Origin: Candidatus Mancarchaeum sp.
GTDB lineage: Archaea; Micrarchaeota; Micrarchaeia; Micrarchaeales; Micrarchaeaceae
Assembly (NCBI GenBank): GCA_027364995.1
Contig: DAHXOG010000032.1
Location: 1 to 7,666 of the forward strand
DNA length: 7,666 nt
Direction of reading: 5' to 3'
Under the pieces are notes generated by a model, which saw only the letters and a list, made by a program, of their open reading frames with translations, did no database searches and was not told the DNA's origin. Position 1 is the stretch's first letter. Each line of letters starts with the position of its first letter. Made by a program: the position numbers and the translations under genes. This document shows, in pieces, positions 6,485 to 7,666 of this stretch.

Positions 6485-7039
6485 ATGGCAGCGCGCAATA
6501 AGAAAACGCTAATGCAGGTTTTGCTTATATTGGCCCTCGCATTCATTTTTAACGCAATAAATGCCGTTTATTACTATTCGTTTTACTCTGTTTCGGCTGG
6601 AATTGCCGTAATAATCGTAGCTTTGGCACTGTTTATGCTTAACATACCAGAAAAGAACGGCTCTGGCATAGTGTATGCGGCAATAGCTTTTGCAGAGGCG
6701 ATTATACTTGTGCCTGATTTGTCCTTCCAGTACGTAAAGGCATTATATATAAGTCCTGCTTATGCTGCAATAGTCTCGGTAATTATAGTTATTGCCCCGT
6801 TATGCGCTTATTTTTATACATATAAGAATAGGACAAATCAGCATAGGGCACTTGATGGTGAAAAACGTGGCATTAGGTACATGGTCATTACCAGCGTGCT
6901 GTTTGGGCTGCTTTCCTTATACCCATTGGCTTTTTATTCGAACAACATTTACCTGAACGATCAGGCGTTCATAGGATCGGTGCTGTTTATGAGCGAAGGC
7001 ATATTGCTCATGATAACAGCGATTTCTATGCTTTTATGA
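6485..7039 (+). CDS. Six-helix integral membrane protein of unknown function
   Basis: A 184-residue hydrophobic protein, not assigned to any family. Six likely membrane helices are visible at about 10-31, 36-53, 60-77, 90-112, 129-151 and 161-183. Basic residues at the N-terminus (ARNKK) and in the loop between helices 4 and 5 (KNRTNQHRALDGEKRGIR) place both termini in the cytoplasm by the positive-inside rule. No conserved charged residue inside a helix, nucleotide-binding motif or metal site stands out; Glu71 and Glu171 are the only acidic residues within hydrophobic segments. The start ATG 6485 has no good Shine-Dalgarno sequence. The gene is divergent from the chaperone operon and lies 60 bp upstream of the class III signal-peptide gene. 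Shared membrane or surface destiny with that neighbour is possible, but nothing in the sequence shows a functional link. Confidence 0.75.
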   Translation: MAARNKKTLMQVLLILALAFIFNAINAVYYYSFYSVSAGIAVIIVALALFMLNIPEKNGSGIVYAAIAFAEAIILVPDLSFQYVKALYISPAYAAIVSVIIVIAPLCAYFYTYKNRTNQHRALDGEKRGIRYMVITSVLFGLLSLYPLAFYSNNIYLNDQAFIGSVLFMSEGILLMITAISMLL

Positions 7040-7064
7040 TAATATTGTATTAGCCAAACTATGT

Positions 7065-7075
7065 TTTTATTTATT
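7065..7075 (+). promoter_or_regulatory. TATA-like box for the class III signal-peptide gene
   Basis: TTTTTATTTAT is centred about 30 bp before ATG 7100, the distance expected for a leaderless archaeal transcript. No Shine-Dalgarno sequence is present between them. The T-run at 7065-7069 could also serve as an archaeal U-tract terminator for the membrane-protein gene that ends at 7039. Confidence 0.45.
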
Positions 7076-7099
7076 GCTATCTCAATAATATGCGATATA

Positions 7100-7666
7100 A
7101 TGTTTAAAGGGAAGAGCAAAGGGCAAATAGCTATCGAATTTTTGATAGTCTATTCCTTGGTGCTACTGATATTCGTCGTAATATTTGCATTAGTAGTAAA
7201 CCAGCGTGCTGCTTCCTTGGGGCAGGATGAATACCAATCACTGCAATTGGCTGCCCAAAATATAGCAATACATATAGATCAGGCGATTATTGCAGGCAAC
7301 GGCTATTCTGCGATTATCACAGTACCTCCAGTAACAAGTGAAAACCCATACGCGCTTTTTATATCAACCAGCGGTGTTATCGAAGCAAATATTACAATAG
7401 GCACGACCAAGGCTGAGGCAATAGCGTACAGCTCGGCAAGGAACCTTATAATAAACGGCACGAGAGTGACAAGCTTCAGCGGCGTTTCCTTGTATAATGT
7501 GTCTACTTACACCGGAAGCGTGAAGATAACAAATGCCAATGGAAATATATACATAGACGAGCTTCCACCAAGCACGCTGACCATTGGGGATTCGTTATAC
7601 TTGAAGGATACAGGAGTTACGAAGGCGGCAAGCTATAATGGAACGGTTGGATCGGTCTATGCTGAT
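7100..7666 (+). CDS. Class III signal-peptide (pilin-like) surface protein, 3' end outside window
   Basis: An open frame of 189 codons from ATG 7100 to the right edge without a stop. The N-terminus is a short basic leader (MFKGKSKG), a predicted prepilin-peptidase cleavage after Gly8, then QIAIEFLIV and a hydrophobic segment to about residue 33. Glu13 is at +5 of the mature protein, as in type IV pilins. This fits the archaeal class III signal family (QxSxExxxL-like motif), processed by FlaK/PibD-type peptidases. The remainder is Ser/Thr/Gly/Asn-rich with beta-prone repeats and four N-glycosylation sequons (Asn97, 119, 133, 180), consistent with an extracellular domain. Adhesive pilin, archaellum-like subunit or cell-wall-anchored protein are all possible. 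There is no Shine-Dalgarno sequence; a T-rich TATA-like box at 7065-7075 lies about 30 bp upstream, pointing to a leaderless message. An earlier ATG at 7090 is in another frame and stops after five codons. Confidence 0.85.
   Translation, partial: MFKGKSKGQIAIEFLIVYSLVLLIFVVIFALVVNQRAASLGQDEYQSLQLAAQNIAIHIDQAIIAGNGYSAIITVPPVTSENPYALFISTSGVIEANITIGTTKAEAIAYSSARNLIINGTRVTSFSGVSLYNVSTYTGSVKITNANGNIYIDELPPSTLTIGDSLYLKDTGVTKAASYNGTVGSVYAD

Overview
The window looks like archaeal chromosomal DNA. The clues are BRE/TATA-type promoter elements, starts with little or no leader, heavy use of ATA, AGG and AGA codons, an archaeal class III (prepilin-type) signal peptide, and an aldolase plus aldehyde dehydrogenase pair of the kind used in the archaeal non-phosphorylative Entner-Doudoroff route. 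From memory, the aldehyde dehydrogenase and DnaK read most like Thermoplasmatales proteins. The truncated secreted protein at the right edge, with its KGQIAIEF signal, is of a style I associate with Micrarchaeota and other DPANN archaea. I therefore favour an acidophile-associated archaeon (ARMAN/Micrarchaeota-like or Thermoplasmatota). This is inference; no rRNA or marker gene is present.

Left part (1-1981, + strand): the C-terminal part of a dihydrodipicolinate synthase/KDG-aldolase family lyase, cut by the window edge, followed 47 bp later by a complete NAD(P)-dependent aldehyde dehydrogenase that resembles Thermoplasma D-glyceraldehyde dehydrogenase. Together they could split 2-keto-3-deoxygluconate into pyruvate and glyceraldehyde and oxidise the latter to glycerate.

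Middle part (2048-6283, - strand): a heat-shock chaperone cluster in the order winged-helix regulator - grpE - dnaK - dnaJ, converging on the dehydrogenase gene. The first gene is a short archaeal-type HTH protein, not HrcA, but it sits where hrcA sits in many bacterial operons. It overlaps grpE by 20 bp, and a perfect Shine-Dalgarno sequence for grpE lies inside it. A strong BRE/TATA promoter precedes the regulator, and a short inverted repeat overlaps the TATA box, so an autoregulatory repressor is a reasonable hypothesis. Between dnaK and dnaJ lie a G+C-rich hairpin and a TATA-like element, so dnaJ may also be transcribed separately.

Right part (6485-7666, + strand): a six-helix membrane protein of unknown function, transcribed divergently from the chaperone cluster, then the 5' part of a pilin-like or otherwise surface-exposed protein with a class III signal peptide, which runs off the window. 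No tRNA, rRNA, CRISPR array, insertion sequence or phage gene was seen. The main candidate for something undescribed is the archaeal regulator-grpE-dnaK-dnaJ operon with its own operator. The rest is ordinary core or surface biology.
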